DNA of 41,767 nt from JABJMC01 sp964473745 (GTDB taxonomy: Bacteria; Patescibacteriota; Gracilibacteria; UBA1369; UBA12473), in contig CAYYQE010000012.1 in assembly GCA_964473745.1 (NCBI GenBank), forward strand, positions 1-41,767, read 5' to 3'. Shown piece after piece: positions 1 to 7,802 of the stretch. The translations under genes and the position numbers were made by a program. The first letter of the stretch is position 1; every line of letters begins with the position of its first letter. The notes under the pieces are model-generated. The model had not been told where the DNA came from. It did no database searches and was given only the letters and a program-made list of their open reading frames with translations.

Positions 1-1
1 C

Positions 2-328
2 GAGCATGTTTTTAAGAGCTTCGAGCGCTTTTTCGGCTTTGTATTTTTGAAAAAAGCCAATGGTGGCGTTTAAAATAACAATAAATAGAATTACTGCGGC
101 GTCAGTGGTTTCACCAGCAATTCCGGCAATTAGAGCCGCTATTATAAGAATAATCACCATGAGATCGGTGAATTCTTCTAAAAATGAAATAATGAGTGAT
201 TTTTTCTTTTTAGTGGCAAAACTATTGGGACCATATTTTTTTAAAAGTTTTTTTGCTTCTTGTTCGGAAAGACCATTGCCGCGGGTTTTGAAGCGATTGT
301 AAAGTTGTCGTTCGGTCTTGCGGTGCAT
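2..328 (-). CDS. P-type cation-transporting ATPase, N-terminal part (cut by window edge)
   Basis: The first 109 residues of an ion pump that uses ATP to move cations across the membrane; the rest lies beyond the left edge. The start is the ATG at 326-328, six nucleotides after the trmD stop. The N-terminus has the cation-ATPase N-domain pattern (LSEQEAKKLLKKYGPNS near residues 25-41), followed by two hydrophobic segments at about 57-75 and 80-95 that match TM1 and TM2. The sequence NATIGFFQKYKAEKALEALK after TM2 is typical of the P2 (calcium/SERCA-like) branch. The phosphorylation motif DKTGT is outside the window, so the transported ion cannot be read. It is probably the last gene, or a late gene, of the infA transcription unit. 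Family assignment is firm; specificity is not. Confidence 0.85.
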   Translation of the reverse strand, partial: MHRKTERQLYNRFKTRGNGLSEQEAKKLLKKYGPNSFATKKKKSLIISFLEEFTDLMVIILIIAALIAGIAGETTDAAVILFIVILNATIGFFQKYKAEKALEALKNML

Positions 329-334
329 AGGGCT

Positions 335-1024
335 TTATTTAAGATGATCGTGGCGCCAGGCTTCAATATTGGCGTGGTGCCCAGTAAGAAGAACATCCGG
401 GACCTTCATCCCTTGGAATTCTTCTGGTTTGGTGTAGTGAGGGTATTCTTTTTTGCGGTTAAATTTGGCGCAAAAGGAATCTTCTTCGGGAGAGTCTTCG
501 TTGCCCAGGACGCCTGGGATAAGCCGCGTAATGGAATCTATTAAAGTCATAGCCGCCAATTCTCCTCCTGTTAGCACGTAATCACCAATTGAGATTTCAT
601 AATCCACCAGTGCATCGCGCACTCGCTGATCAATGCCCTCATAGCGGCCACAAAGCAAAATAAGTCCGGCTGGGTCGTTTGGGTTACCATATTTTTGGGC
701 GAATTCTTCAACACGTGGTTGCGTCCAAGTTTCACCCTGTGGGGTTAGAAACACAACTGGTCCGGATTTGCCCAAGGCCTTCTCTTGAATTTGCTTTACG
801 TTTTCTAGGGCGGCGAAAAGCGGTTGGCAAGTCATAACCATCCCGGCGCCGCCCCCATAAGGCGTGTCATCCACTTTTTTGTGCTTATCCTCTGAATACT
901 CACGAATATCATGCACATGCACCTCAATTTGCCCCTTTTTGGCAGCTTCTCCTAGAATGCTGTATTTAAAATAAGGGTTTTCTTCGAAGAACGATGGAAA
1001 AATTGTAAGTACATCAAAACGCAT
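335..1024 (-). CDS. trmD: tRNA (guanine-N1-)-methyltransferase TrmD
   Basis: Methylates N1 of G37 next to the anticodon of tRNAs using S-adenosylmethionine, which prevents +1 frameshifting. The 229 residues are a normal length. SPOUT-fold signatures are clear: PYGGGAGMV at 55-63, the deep-knot segment CGRYEGID at 125-132, SIGDYVLTGGE at 145-155, and the conserved GVLGNEDSPEED at 171-182. The C-terminal PDVLLTGHHANIEAWR is also standard. It follows rpsI by 39 nt with no obvious Shine-Dalgarno sequence and is followed after 6 nt by the ATPase gene. Linkage of trmD to ribosomal genes is common, although its usual partners rpsP, rimM and rplS are absent here. Confidence 0.97.
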   Translation of the reverse strand: MRFDVLTIFPSFFEENPYFKYSILGEAAKKGQIEVHVHDIREYSEDKHKKVDDTPYGGGAGMVMTCQPLFAALENVKQIQEKALGKSGPVVFLTPQGETWTQPRVEEFAQKYGNPNDPAGLILLCGRYEGIDQRVRDALVDYEISIGDYVLTGGELAAMTLIDSITRLIPGVLGNEDSPEEDSFCAKFNRKKEYPHYTKPEEFQGMKVPDVLLTGHHANIEAWRHDHLK

Positions 1025-1063
1025 GGCTGTATTTTACCGGGAAGGCTTAGATAAGGGAACCCT

Positions 1064-1501
1064 TTAACGTTTGCTAAACTGTGGTGCTCGTCGAGCTTTT
1101 TTAAGACCGCATTTCTTACGTTCTTTGATGCGTGAATCACGGGTAAGAAGTCCGGCTTTTTTGAGGGTGCCGCGGAGTTCAGGGTCAAATGTCACTAAAG
1201 CTTTGGAAATTCCATGACGAGTTGCTTCGGCTTGGGCACTCATGCCTCCTCCTTTTACTTTCACTGAGATATCAAAATTCTTTAGATGATCAGTAAGGCG
1301 AAGGGGAGTCTGAACAACGTCGTAGGCTTCTTTAACAGTTAAATATTTGCGGTAAGGTTGTTCATTAATAACAATTCGTCCTTGTCCTTTTTCATATAAG
1401 CGTACGCGCGCGACTGAAGTTTTGCGTTTTCCGTTCGCATAATGGTATTTGCCATTAAAGGTAGGGGCTTTGGCTTCGGCGGTTTCTTCTTTTTTAGTCA
1501 T
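1064..1501 (-). CDS. rpsI: 30S ribosomal protein S9
   Basis: S9 of the small-subunit head; its C-terminal tail reaches the P-site tRNA. The 145-residue sequence has a short N-terminal extension rich in E/A before the core GKYHYANGKRKTSVARVRLY (residues about 17-36), then GGGMSAQAEATRHGISKAL and the basic end LKKARRAPQFSKR, whose terminal KR is the tRNA-contacting tail. It lies 16 nt downstream of rplM, the usual L13-S9 pair, here appended to the alpha operon after rplQ. The upstream sequence lacks a Shine-Dalgarno motif. Confidence 0.98.
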   Translation of the reverse strand: MTKKEETAEAKAPTFNGKYHYANGKRKTSVARVRLYEKGQGRIVINEQPYRKYLTVKEAYDVVQTPLRLTDHLKNFDISVKVKGGGMSAQAEATRHGISKALVTFDPELRGTLKKAGLLTRDSRIKERKKCGLKKARRAPQFSKR

Positions 1502-1517
1502 ACTTTAAATAGTTAGA

Positions 1518-1949
1518 TTAGATTTTGTAAGGTTCTGGGTTTTGGCCGGCGTGTTTGTGTTCAGTTCCGGCGTAAAGGTGAAGTTTATTCATGAAAAGTT
1601 TGCGGAGTTTGTTTTTTGGGAGCATTCCGTAAACAGCAGCTTCTATAATTTTGGTTGGTTTTCTTTTGAGAACTTCTTTGGCGGGAGTTTCTTTTAAATT
1701 TCCAAGATACCCACTATGACTTCGATACATCTTTTGTTCTAGTTTTGCTCCCGTTAAAGCGATTTTTTCAGCATTAATGACAACAACATGGTCTCCACAA
1801 TCTACGTGATGGCTAAAACAAGGTTTGTTTTTGCCACGTAAGATGTTGGCGATTTCAGTTGATAGTTTTCCAAGGATTACTTTTTCAGCATCCACGAGAT
1901 ACCATTTTGGAGTAAAGTCTTTATGTTTTGCAGCAGTCGTTAATTTCAT
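1518..1949 (-). CDS. rplM: 50S ribosomal protein L13
   Basis: An early-assembly large-subunit protein that binds 23S rRNA. At 143 residues it has the expected length. The core begins KWYLVDAEKVILGKLSTEIA and contains GDHVVVINAEKIALTGAK, YRSHSGYLG and the KIIEAAVYGMLPKNKLRKLFMNKLHLYAG block. It is preceded by rplQ (17-nt gap) and followed by rpsI. The gap upstream reads TAACCTAAAATTC, starting with the rplQ stop codon. This is one of many TAACC-type sequences ahead of start codons in this window. Confidence 0.98.
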   Translation of the reverse strand: MKLTTAAKHKDFTPKWYLVDAEKVILGKLSTEIANILRGKNKPCFSHHVDCGDHVVVINAEKIALTGAKLEQKMYRSHSGYLGNLKETPAKEVLKRKPTKIIEAAVYGMLPKNKLRKLFMNKLHLYAGTEHKHAGQNPEPYKI

Positions 1950-1966
1950 TGGATAAGAATTTTAGG

Positions 1967-2335
1967 TTAGACAAGTTCAATTTGGACCATCGGGGCAGCA
2001 TCGCCAGCGCGTGGACCTAAATGAGTAATACGAGTGAAGCCAGAACTGCGATCAGTATAACGTTTGGCAATTTCTTCGAGTAGTTTTTTGGAAGCATTTT
2101 CATCAAAGGTAGCAACTTTAAGAGTGCGAATAACATTCATCTTAGTTTTTTTGCCAGTCTCAACTGCTCGAGCAAGACTAACTAGCTTTTCAACATAGGG
2201 GGCTACCTCTTTAGCTTTAGCCTCGGTGGTTTTCACTTTTTCATAAAGAAGAATGGAAGTCACTAAGTTTTTAAGCATAGCTTTTTGGTGGTCGGTTTGT
2301 CGTCCAAAGGAGCGTTTTTTAGATCGGTGTCTCAT
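1967..2335 (-). CDS. rplQ: 50S ribosomal protein L17
   Basis: L17 sits near the exit of the peptide tunnel. The 122 residues include the hallmark start MRHRSKKRSFGRQTDHQKAM, the basic RNA-binding N-terminus and NLVTSILLYEKVKTTEAKAKE, and the ending GFTRITHLGPRAGDAAPMVQIELV. It directly follows rpoA (14-nt gap), as in most bacteria, closing the conserved alpha operon. No Shine-Dalgarno sequence is visible; AAACCCTAATT precedes the ATG. Confidence 0.98.
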   Translation of the reverse strand: MRHRSKKRSFGRQTDHQKAMLKNLVTSILLYEKVKTTEAKAKEVAPYVEKLVSLARAVETGKKTKMNVIRTLKVATFDENASKKLLEEIAKRYTDRSSGFTRITHLGPRAGDAAPMVQIELV

Positions 2336-2349
2336 AATTAGGGTTTAAA

Positions 2350-3342
2350 TTATTCAGTCGGCTCAGCGCCGTCTTCGCCAGTTAAGGTTAAATCGCGGCC
2401 GGCTAAGGCGTCAGCTACTTCATTTAAGGCCTTTTTACCAAAGCCACGAAGGTTGCTAAGTTTGGCTTCATTGCATTTTACAAGTTGTTCAATGGAACCA
2501 ATTCCGCCGTTAATTAAAGAGTTTAGAGTTCGCGGAGAAAGTCCGAGAATCTCGATTGGAGTGTAAGATTCTTGAGCTGGCGTGCTAGCTTCTTCTTCCG
2601 AAGCTTTGGCCACAATCTTGTTGTAATCAGAAATAAAATCACTCTCCACTGGGATTTCGTCCATATCAAATAATCCGTAGTAGGATTTTAAGATATTAGC
2701 GGCAAATTTAAGCGCATCTTCAGGAGAAATAGCGCCATTAGTTTGCAATTCCATGGTGAGTTTATCGAGATTGGTCATTTGTCCAACACGAGTGTATTCG
2801 GTGTCGTAACGGATTCGTTTTAGTGGTGAGAAGTTAGCGTCAACTTGAATAAGTCCGGCTTCATCGGTTTTTTGTAGTTGAGATGGAAGATACCCAACTC
2901 CTTTATCAACATAAAGTTCCATGTCGATGGAGGCTGACTTGTTGTCTAAGCTGGTGATGTAAAGATCCGGATTAAGGATGGTGACATCACTTGGACAATC
3001 AAAATGTTTTGCCAAAACTTCACCTGGTCCGCTTTTTTTGAGCTTAATTGTGCTTTTTTCTTTATTCTCTTTTTTGAGTTCAACTTGTTTTAAGTTAAGA
3101 AGGATGTCGAGAACACTATCTTTAACTCCTTTTAAGGTGCTGTATTCGTGTGAAATTCCTTTAATTTTAACTCCCGAAATAGCTGCTCCTGGCAAAGATG
3201 AAAGAAGAACACGCCGTAAAGCGTTTCCAAGCGTCATCCCATACCCAGGGGGCAATGGCGCAATGGTGAAGATTACATGGTTGTCCGAGATTACCTCTGG
3301 AGTAATCTTTGGGAGACCGATTTCTTCCTGAATGATATGCAT
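2350..3342 (-). CDS. rpoA: DNA-directed RNA polymerase alpha subunit
   Basis: Alpha dimerises to scaffold beta and beta-prime, and its C-terminal domain contacts promoter DNA and regulators. The 330 residues contain both domains: the N-terminal domain (about 1-235) with the dimerisation motif GYGMTLGNALRRVLLSSLPG, and the alpha-CTD (about 265-320) with the helix-hairpin-helix segment LSPRTLNSLINGGIGSIEQL and NLRGFGKKALNEV. The linker is acidic. The gap to rpsD is 11 nt and reads TAACCCTTC after the stop codon. Length and domain order are normal. Confidence 0.98.
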   Translation of the reverse strand: MHIIQEEIGLPKITPEVISDNHVIFTIAPLPPGYGMTLGNALRRVLLSSLPGAAISGVKIKGISHEYSTLKGVKDSVLDILLNLKQVELKKENKEKSTIKLKKSGPGEVLAKHFDCPSDVTILNPDLYITSLDNKSASIDMELYVDKGVGYLPSQLQKTDEAGLIQVDANFSPLKRIRYDTEYTRVGQMTNLDKLTMELQTNGAISPEDALKFAANILKSYYGLFDMDEIPVESDFISDYNKIVAKASEEEASTPAQESYTPIEILGLSPRTLNSLINGGIGSIEQLVKCNEAKLSNLRGFGKKALNEVADALAGRDLTLTGEDGAEPTE

Positions 3343-3353
3343 TTTTTGAAGGG

Positions 3354-3971
3354 TTACTTGGAATAGAATTCGACGATGAGTTGGTTGTCGATACTTTGTT
3401 CTAACTCATCACTGTTAGGAATTGCTAATACTTCAACGGTCAAATTTTTCAGATCAGATTTGAGCCATGAAGGCGGTTTAATTTTAGATTTTCCAGCTTT
3501 TAACTCGGCAAATAGAGGGCTGGTGGAACTCTTTTTTCGAACTTCGATTTTGTCTCCAATGCGAACTTGGATGGACGGCACAGTAACACGGGATCCGTTT
3601 AAATTAAGAAGTCCGTGACTAATCATTTGTCGGCACTGCGCTCGGGTGGTTCCGAAACCGGCTCTAAATAAGACGTTGTCTAAGCGGAGCTCTAGTAAAC
3701 GAAGTAGTTGTTGCCCGGTAACTTCAGAGCTACGATCGGCTTTTACATAATAGCGATGGAATTGTTTTTCGCTTAACCCAAACATAAGGCGAGCCATTTG
3801 TTTGGCGGCAAGTTGTTTGGAATATTCAGATTTTTTAGAGAATCTTCCCTGTCCATGCATTCCAGGAGGGTAGTTTCTTTTTCCAAGAATTTTATCGAAT
3901 TTGTCAGATCCGTAGATATTGGTTCCAAATCGGCGGCAATGTCGGGCGCGAGGGCCAGTATAACGAGACAT
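3354..3971 (-). CDS. rpsD: 30S ribosomal protein S4
   Basis: A primary 16S rRNA-binding protein that nucleates 30S assembly and contributes to fidelity. At 205 residues it has the usual length. It begins MSRYTGPRARHCRRFGTNIYG and has the S4 RNA-binding domain around RLDNVLFRAGFGTTRAQCRQMISHG (about 97-121). The N-terminal zinc-binding cysteine cluster seen in some S4 proteins is absent; only isolated cysteines are present, so this is the zinc-free form. It lies between rpsK and rpoA in standard order. TTAACCTTATTTAAAAT precedes the ATG. Confidence 0.98.
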   Translation of the reverse strand: MSRYTGPRARHCRRFGTNIYGSDKFDKILGKRNYPPGMHGQGRFSKKSEYSKQLAAKQMARLMFGLSEKQFHRYYVKADRSSEVTGQQLLRLLELRLDNVLFRAGFGTTRAQCRQMISHGLLNLNGSRVTVPSIQVRIGDKIEVRKKSSTSPLFAELKAGKSKIKPPSWLKSDLKNLTVEVLAIPNSDELEQSIDNQLIVEFYSK

Positions 3972-3988
3972 ATTTTAAATAAGGTTAA

Positions 3989-4387
3989 TTAAACTCTTCG
4001 AGGGCGGCGTTTTCGGCAGCCATTATGAGGGAGAGGGGTTACATCACTAATAGAGAGAATTTCAAGCCCTCCCGCGATAAGTCCGCGAATGGCTTGTTCT
4101 CGTCCGTTACCAATTCCTTTTACAGAAACGTGAGCTTTTTCCATGCCGTAAGCCTTGGCTTTTTCAGTGGCGTTTTCAGCGGCAACTTGAGCAGCGTAAG
4201 GAGTTGATTTTTTAGTTCCCTTAAACCCGCTAGAGCCAGAAGAGCTCCAAGCAACAACGTCTCCATTCGGGCTAGCTATAGTAATAATAGTATTATTGGC
4301 ACCAGCATGGATGTTAACGCGTCCTTCAGGGAGATTGCGGCGTTTGCGACTAGCTTTTTTCTTGATGATTTTTTTCTTGTCGGCCAT
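3989..4387 (-). CDS. rpsK: 30S ribosomal protein S11
   Basis: Platform protein of the 30S subunit, in contact with mRNA near the E site. The 132-residue sequence has a lysine-rich start (MADKKKIIKKKASRKRR), the core GRVNIHAGANNTIITIASPNG, SSSGSSGFKGTKKSTPYAAQ and the strongly conserved ending ISDVTPLPHNGCRKRRPRRV. It follows rpsM after 15 nt, with TAACCCTTACC after the rpsM stop codon. No anomalies. Confidence 0.98.
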   Translation of the reverse strand: MADKKKIIKKKASRKRRNLPEGRVNIHAGANNTIITIASPNGDVVAWSSSGSSGFKGTKKSTPYAAQVAAENATEKAKAYGMEKAHVSVKGIGNGREQAIRGLIAGGLEILSISDVTPLPHNGCRKRRPRRV

Positions 4388-4402
4388 GATTAAAGGTAAG
4401 GG

Positions 4403-4786
4403 TTATTTCTTGGTGTCTTTACGTTTTCCGCTCCCTACTCCGACTCTTTTTTTACCGCGGAGCGTGCGGGCATTAGTTTGGGTTTTTTGGCCCCGGGAAG
4501 GGAGCCGACGGCGGTGTCGATAGCCTCGGTAGGATCCAATATCTTGAAGGCGTTTGATATCAAGGGTTTTTTTCCGGCGGAGATCACCTTCGTTAGGAAT
4601 TTTTTCAATTGCTTCACGGAGCTTTTTTTCGTCAGCTTCACTTAAATCTTTGATCTTGGTGTCAAACTTAATATTTAGGTCATTAAGAATTTTACGGCTT
4701 AATGATCGACCGATCCCATAGATATAGGTGAGGCCGATTTCAACACGCTTAGTGGCGGGGAGTGTAACTCCAGCAATACGAATCAT
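4403..4786 (-). CDS. rpsM: 30S ribosomal protein S13
   Basis: A head protein that forms intersubunit bridges and contacts the P-site tRNA. The 127 residues begin MIRIAGVTLPATKRVEIGLTYIYGIG with the helix-two-turns-helix fold, and contain DIGSYRGYRHRRRLPSRGQKTQTNARTLRG in the basic tail. It follows rpmJ by 12 nt (TTAACCACTTATTATT before ATG). Normal length and order. Confidence 0.98.
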   Translation of the reverse strand: MIRIAGVTLPATKRVEIGLTYIYGIGRSLSRKILNDLNIKFDTKIKDLSEADEKKLREAIEKIPNEGDLRRKKTLDIKRLQDIGSYRGYRHRRRLPSRGQKTQTNARTLRGKKRVGVGSGKRKDTKK

Positions 4787-4798
4787 AATAATAAGTGG

Positions 4799-4915
4799 TT
4801 AACCTTGTCGTTGATTATGTTTTTTCTTGGATTTGCAGATAACACGGACTACACCATGACGTTTGATGACTTGGCATTTTTCACAGATTGGTTTAACGCT
4901 AGCACGTACTTTCAT
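4799..4915 (-). CDS. rpmJ: 50S ribosomal protein L36
   Basis: A 38-residue ORF between infA and rpsM that translates to a complete L36. It starts MKVRASVKPICEKCQVIKRH and ends KKKHNQRQG. L36 is the smallest ribosomal protein and organises 23S rRNA near the L7/L12 stalk base. The zinc-ribbon ligands C11, C14, C27 and H33 are all present, so this is the zinc-binding form. The start is the ATG at 4913-4915 and the stop is TAA at 4799-4801. The infA-rpmJ-rpsM order is classic. Confidence 0.96.
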   Translation of the reverse strand: MKVRASVKPICEKCQVIKRHGVVRVICKSKKKHNQRQG

Positions 4916-4924
4916 GGTAGTTTT

Positions 4925-5287
4925 TTAAGATTCTTTAGGGGTTTCTTCGGTAGATTCTTCAGTAGGTTCCTCATCGGGGGTTTCCTCGGCTGTTTTGGCT
5001 GCTTCGGCCTCTTCCGCTGCTTTGGCTTCCTCAGCCTCCTTGGCCCGGTTGGGCGGGTGTTTGTGACGATAGACAATGCGTCCTTTCGTCAGGTCATAAG
5101 GAGTGAGTTCGATGGTGACATGATCTCCAGGGATAATGCGAATGTAATGAATGCGCATTTTGCCGGAGAGATGGCAGAGAACAGTGTGATCACTGGGATA
5201 ATCAGGGTCATTTAACTGAACCTTGAATGTTGTGTTTGGTAAACATTCTATAATTATTCCGTCAACTTGAATCACTTGTTTGGCCAT
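4925..5287 (-). CDS. infA: Translation initiation factor IF-1 with acidic C-terminal extension
   Basis: IF-1 occupies the ribosomal A site during initiation. Residues 1-75 form the complete OB fold (LPNTTFKVQLND, LCHLSGKMRIHYIRIIPGDHVTIELTPYDLTKGRIVYRHK). IF-1 is normally about 72 residues, but this protein runs to 120. The extra part is low complexity, almost only E, A, K, T and P, ending EESTEETPKES. The start ATG at 5285-5287 has the only clear Shine-Dalgarno-like string seen in the window (AGGAG), yet it is only 3 nt from the ATG. It is the first gene after a good promoter at 5303-5331 and heads the infA-rpmJ-rpsM-rpsK-rpsD-rpoA-rplQ-rplM-rpsI-trmD run. Confidence 0.96.
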   Translation of the reverse strand: MAKQVIQVDGIIIECLPNTTFKVQLNDPDYPSDHTVLCHLSGKMRIHYIRIIPGDHVTIELTPYDLTKGRIVYRHKHPPNRAKEAEEAKAAEEAEAAKTAEETPDEEPTEESTEETPKES

Positions 5288-5302
5288 AGACTCCTGTTAA
5301 AG

Positions 5303-5331
5303 CCCTAGGATTCTACAGGAACCAGATAGGG
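5303..5331 (-). promoter_or_regulatory. Sigma70-type promoter of infA operon
   Basis: On the minus strand a -35 box TTGCTT (5326-5331) and a -10 box TAGAAT (5303-5308) are separated by 17 bp. The spacer begins CCCCTA, as does the spacer of the rpsJ promoter. Transcription would start roughly at 5296, giving a short leader before the ATG at 5287. Confidence 0.7.
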
Positions 5332-5359
5332 GAAGCAAGGTTTTTTCTTTGAATTTTAA

Positions 5360-5389
5360 AAATTGATTGTCAGGGCTTATTCTGACAAT
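5360..5389 (-). terminator. Rho-independent terminator after the secY-adk-map-pseudopilin genes
   Basis: On the minus strand a perfect 8-bp stem (ATTGTCAG / CTGACAAT, 5382-5389 and 5366-5373) with an 8-nt loop is followed by CAATTTTTAAAA. The stem is AT-rich, so strength is uncertain. It sits 58 nt past the pseudopilin stop and before the infA promoter, where a transcript boundary is expected. Confidence 0.55.
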
Positions 5390-5446
5390 TTATAGGTTAG
5401 GAGCTAGTTTTTGTCAAAATATTTTGAAATATCTGACTGTTTAATC

Positions 5447-6370
5447 TTAAGAATCACTAGTCGCGGTGGCCGTCTTATTATAAACACCGGTTCCGATAGT
5501 AGTTTGAACTTGAATATTTGGGGCAGTGCTTCCAAGAACATTATCGGCAATATATTCGGCTATGATAATAATGGTGACTTTAGGTTGAACTTGCACGCTT
5601 TCAATTACATCTTCGCTGTCCTCGGCAAAGCCTTTGAAAGGATCTTCGATGGGGGAGAGGTAAAAGTAAAATTCAGAAATATTGATGGAGGAGGGAGTAA
5701 GAGGTACGAAATTAGTGTCATAGCGATCGCCGTCGGTAAGATCAACCGGATTAGGGAGGAATCCAAGGGAAACATCATCAAGGATCTCGGTTCCATCACA
5801 AGTGTACCCGTCTGAACAAACCCAGGCATCAATTAGACCATCCTCATCTGTGTCAGAACCTTGCATTTCGATTACAGCAATGGATTGGTTTCCGTCGGCA
5901 TCATCTTCTATTGCAAAATAAGTGCGTTCTGTGCCGGATCCATTGATTAAATAGAGTTCATTGACGAGATGGTAGGAATATATGGTTGAGCAAGTAGGAT
6001 CTCCTGCACAGAAGGCATTGGCCTCCTTATCATCGCCAGTAGCAGGGTTTAATCCCATTTCATTCACTCCATCAAAAAATTGGGCGTGGTAGGATCCGTA
6101 GTTTTCGCCATAGTCACCGAGTTCGATGTTCTGATTGTAATATTCTTCGTAATCAATGGCTGAACTTTGAATAGTTTTGGAGATTCGTTCTAAGACCGCT
6201 TGAGTTTCGGTGTAGAGATATTCCTCCATTTCTACCTGGCGACTGATTTTTGAAACCTGGCTTAAAACCATAATGCCCATGGTAGCCAGAACCGCAAAAA
6301 TAGACATAGCCACTATAAGTTCAATTATAGTTAGAGCTGGTTTGGCAGAGGTTTTTGGGAGGAGTTTCAT
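5447..6370 (-). CDS. Type IV pilin-like / pseudopilin protein
   Basis: A 307-residue protein with a class III (prepilin) signal. A short basic leader ends at A12, then LTIIELIVAMSIFAVLATMGIMVL carries the conserved glutamate at +5 of the mature chain (E17), inside a single N-terminal hydrophobic helix (about 13-36). This is the signature of substrates of prepilin peptidase, assembled by type IV pilus or pseudopilus machinery. The large C-terminal domain has four cysteines (C121, C127, C185, C191) that could form disulfides, and a DTDEDGLID loop at 173-181 matching the DxDxDGxxD calcium-binding pattern. The size suggests a minor pilin or pseudopilin rather than a major subunit. No other pilus gene is nearby. 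It is inserted between map and infA, genes usually adjacent. It starts 4 nt after the map stop with no Shine-Dalgarno sequence. Confidence 0.85.
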   Translation of the reverse strand: MKLLPKTSAKPALTIIELIVAMSIFAVLATMGIMVLSQVSKISRQVEMEEYLYTETQAVLERISKTIQSSAIDYEEYYNQNIELGDYGENYGSYHAQFFDGVNEMGLNPATGDDKEANAFCAGDPTCSTIYSYHLVNELYLINGSGTERTYFAIEDDADGNQSIAVIEMQGSDTDEDGLIDAWVCSDGYTCDGTEILDDVSLGFLPNPVDLTDGDRYDTNFVPLTPSSINISEFYFYLSPIEDPFKGFAEDSEDVIESVQVQPKVTIIIIAEYIADNVLGSTAPNIQVQTTIGTGVYNKTATATSDS

Positions 6371-6374
6371 GGCG

Positions 6375-7133
6375 TTAGTTTACCACAGTCAAAATTTCAT
6401 GCCCATTTTCTGTGACTAAAATTGTGTGTTCCCATTGGCAGCCCCAGGATCCGTCGCGGGTGGCGATGGTCCAGCGGTCATCTAGGGTTTTTATAAATCG
6501 TTCGCCAGCCGTTACAATTGGTTCAATAGCAAAAGTCATCCCGGCTTCAAAGGTGGTCCCGGTTCCTTTTTTGCCGTAATTTACAATAGTTGGTTCTTCG
6601 TGAAGGGAATATCCTAATCCGTGTCCGGTTAATTCGTGAACTATAGAAAATCCAGCGTCTTCTACGGTTTTTTGGATGATGTGACTTAAATCACCGACGC
6701 GAGCGCCTGGTCTAACTAGGCGAATGGCGAGGTTTAGGGCTTTTTTGGTGGCGGCGCTTAGATTTTTGGTAGTGGTAGAAGCAGCTTCTTCGCCGCCAGC
6801 TACGATACTAACGGCGGCATCAGTATAAAGATTATCCAAAATACAGCCACAGTCGATTTTTACCAGATCGCCTCTTTGGAAAGGCTTGTCCGTGGGAATG
6901 GCGTGTACAAGTTGATCGTTTACGGCCACACAACAGATGTTGGGATAACCTTTGTAGCCTTGAAACCCGGGAGTTACTTCGTATTGTTCAAATAATTCAG
7001 CGGCGCGATATTCAACGTCTAACGGAGTTTGGCCTGGTTCCACTAAACTACCAAGTTCTTGTAGGATTTTGGCTAGAATGTGGCCGCCGCGGCGCATGGA
7101 TTCAATTTCTGCTGGTGTTTTTAGGGGAATCAT
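6375..7133 (-). CDS. map: Type I methionine aminopeptidase
   Basis: Removes the initiator methionine from nascent proteins. The 252-residue pita-bread fold keeps all five metal ligands (D94, D105, H171, E204, E235) and the substrate histidine H78. Motifs include HAIPTDKPFQRGDLVKID, HELTGHGLG, FAIEPI and QWEHTILVTENG. There is no N-terminal zinc-finger extension. It follows adk after 4 nt, the usual secY-adk-map order. It is probably translated with adk, since the stop and start codons nearly touch. Confidence 0.98.
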   Translation of the reverse strand: MIPLKTPAEIESMRRGGHILAKILQELGSLVEPGQTPLDVEYRAAELFEQYEVTPGFQGYKGYPNICCVAVNDQLVHAIPTDKPFQRGDLVKIDCGCILDNLYTDAAVSIVAGGEEAASTTTKNLSAATKKALNLAIRLVRPGARVGDLSHIIQKTVEDAGFSIVHELTGHGLGYSLHEEPTIVNYGKKGTGTTFEAGMTFAIEPIVTAGERFIKTLDDRWTIATRDGSWGCQWEHTILVTENGHEILTVVN

Positions 7134-7137
7134 AACT

Positions 7138-7782
7138 TTAAACGCTAAAAAGTGGATCTAAAACAGCAAAAGCATCGATGTTTACATTTTCGATGTCTTG
7201 ATCGCCGTTAATTTCAATGATTTTATCCATTTCACGATATAGATTAATGGTTGGAACGGTTTCGTTTTCATAAGCGTCTAAGCGGGTGCGAATGCTGTCC
7301 ATATTAGCGTCGTCTTGGCGAATTTCTAGTTCTCCGCCACAGGCTTCGCAGGATGCTTGGTCGTATTTAGCAGGGTAAATTGCTTTGCATTTAGCACACA
7401 TTCGACGGGAAGTTAGGCGGAAAACAGCGGTTTCTTCATTGATTTCAATTAGAATTCCATTGAAATCGCGTCCTAAACTTTTCATAAGAGTATTAAAACT
7501 TTCCGCTTGTTCTATTTTGCGGGGGATTCCATCAAATAAAACGGATTTTCCTTCTTCTAAGTTGTTCATAAAATTTTCAATGATTTCCATCACAACTTCA
7601 TTGGGAACTAAGTGCCCAGCTTCGATAATTGATTTAATTTTGCGACCTAGTTCAGAGTCTTCTTGGGCAAGCTTGCGAAGTTCATCACCAGTAACAAACG
7701 GAACAAGTCCGTAGCGTTCGGTAAAAAACTTTCCTTGAGTGCCTTTACCAGAACCCTGGCGGCCAAAAAGGACGAGATCCAT
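7138..7782 (-). CDS. adk: Adenylate kinase with zinc-binding lid
   Basis: Interconverts ATP + AMP and 2 ADP. The 214-residue protein has the P-loop GRQGSGKGT at 7-15 and the AMP-binding segment FDGIPRK at 83-89. Its lid domain carries four cysteines (C129, C132, C145, C148), making it the zinc-containing long form. The family usually has G-x-P-G-S/A-G-K-G-T and FDGFPR; the Q in the P-loop and I in FDGIPR are mild variations. It sits 20 nt downstream of secY and 4 nt before map. Confidence 0.97.
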   Translation of the reverse strand: MDLVLFGRQGSGKGTQGKFFTERYGLVPFVTGDELRKLAQEDSELGRKIKSIIEAGHLVPNEVVMEIIENFMNNLEEGKSVLFDGIPRKIEQAESFNTLMKSLGRDFNGILIEINEETAVFRLTSRRMCAKCKAIYPAKYDQASCEACGGELEIRQDDANMDSIRTRLDAYENETVPTINLYREMDKIIEINGDQDIENVNIDAFAVLDPLFSV

Positions 7783-7802
7783 AGGGGAAAAGTTAATGAT
7801 TT

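Noticed and set aside
1025..1063. AAGGGTTCCCTT in the rpsI-trmD gap as a terminator.
   Set aside because: The loop would be only 2 nt and no T-run follows, so it cannot form a convincing terminator.
5411..5815. A 134-codon plus-strand frame antisense to the pseudopilin gene.
   Set aside because: The minus-strand pseudopilin has a clear prepilin motif; the plus-strand frame shows no recognisable domain and contains the terminator region.
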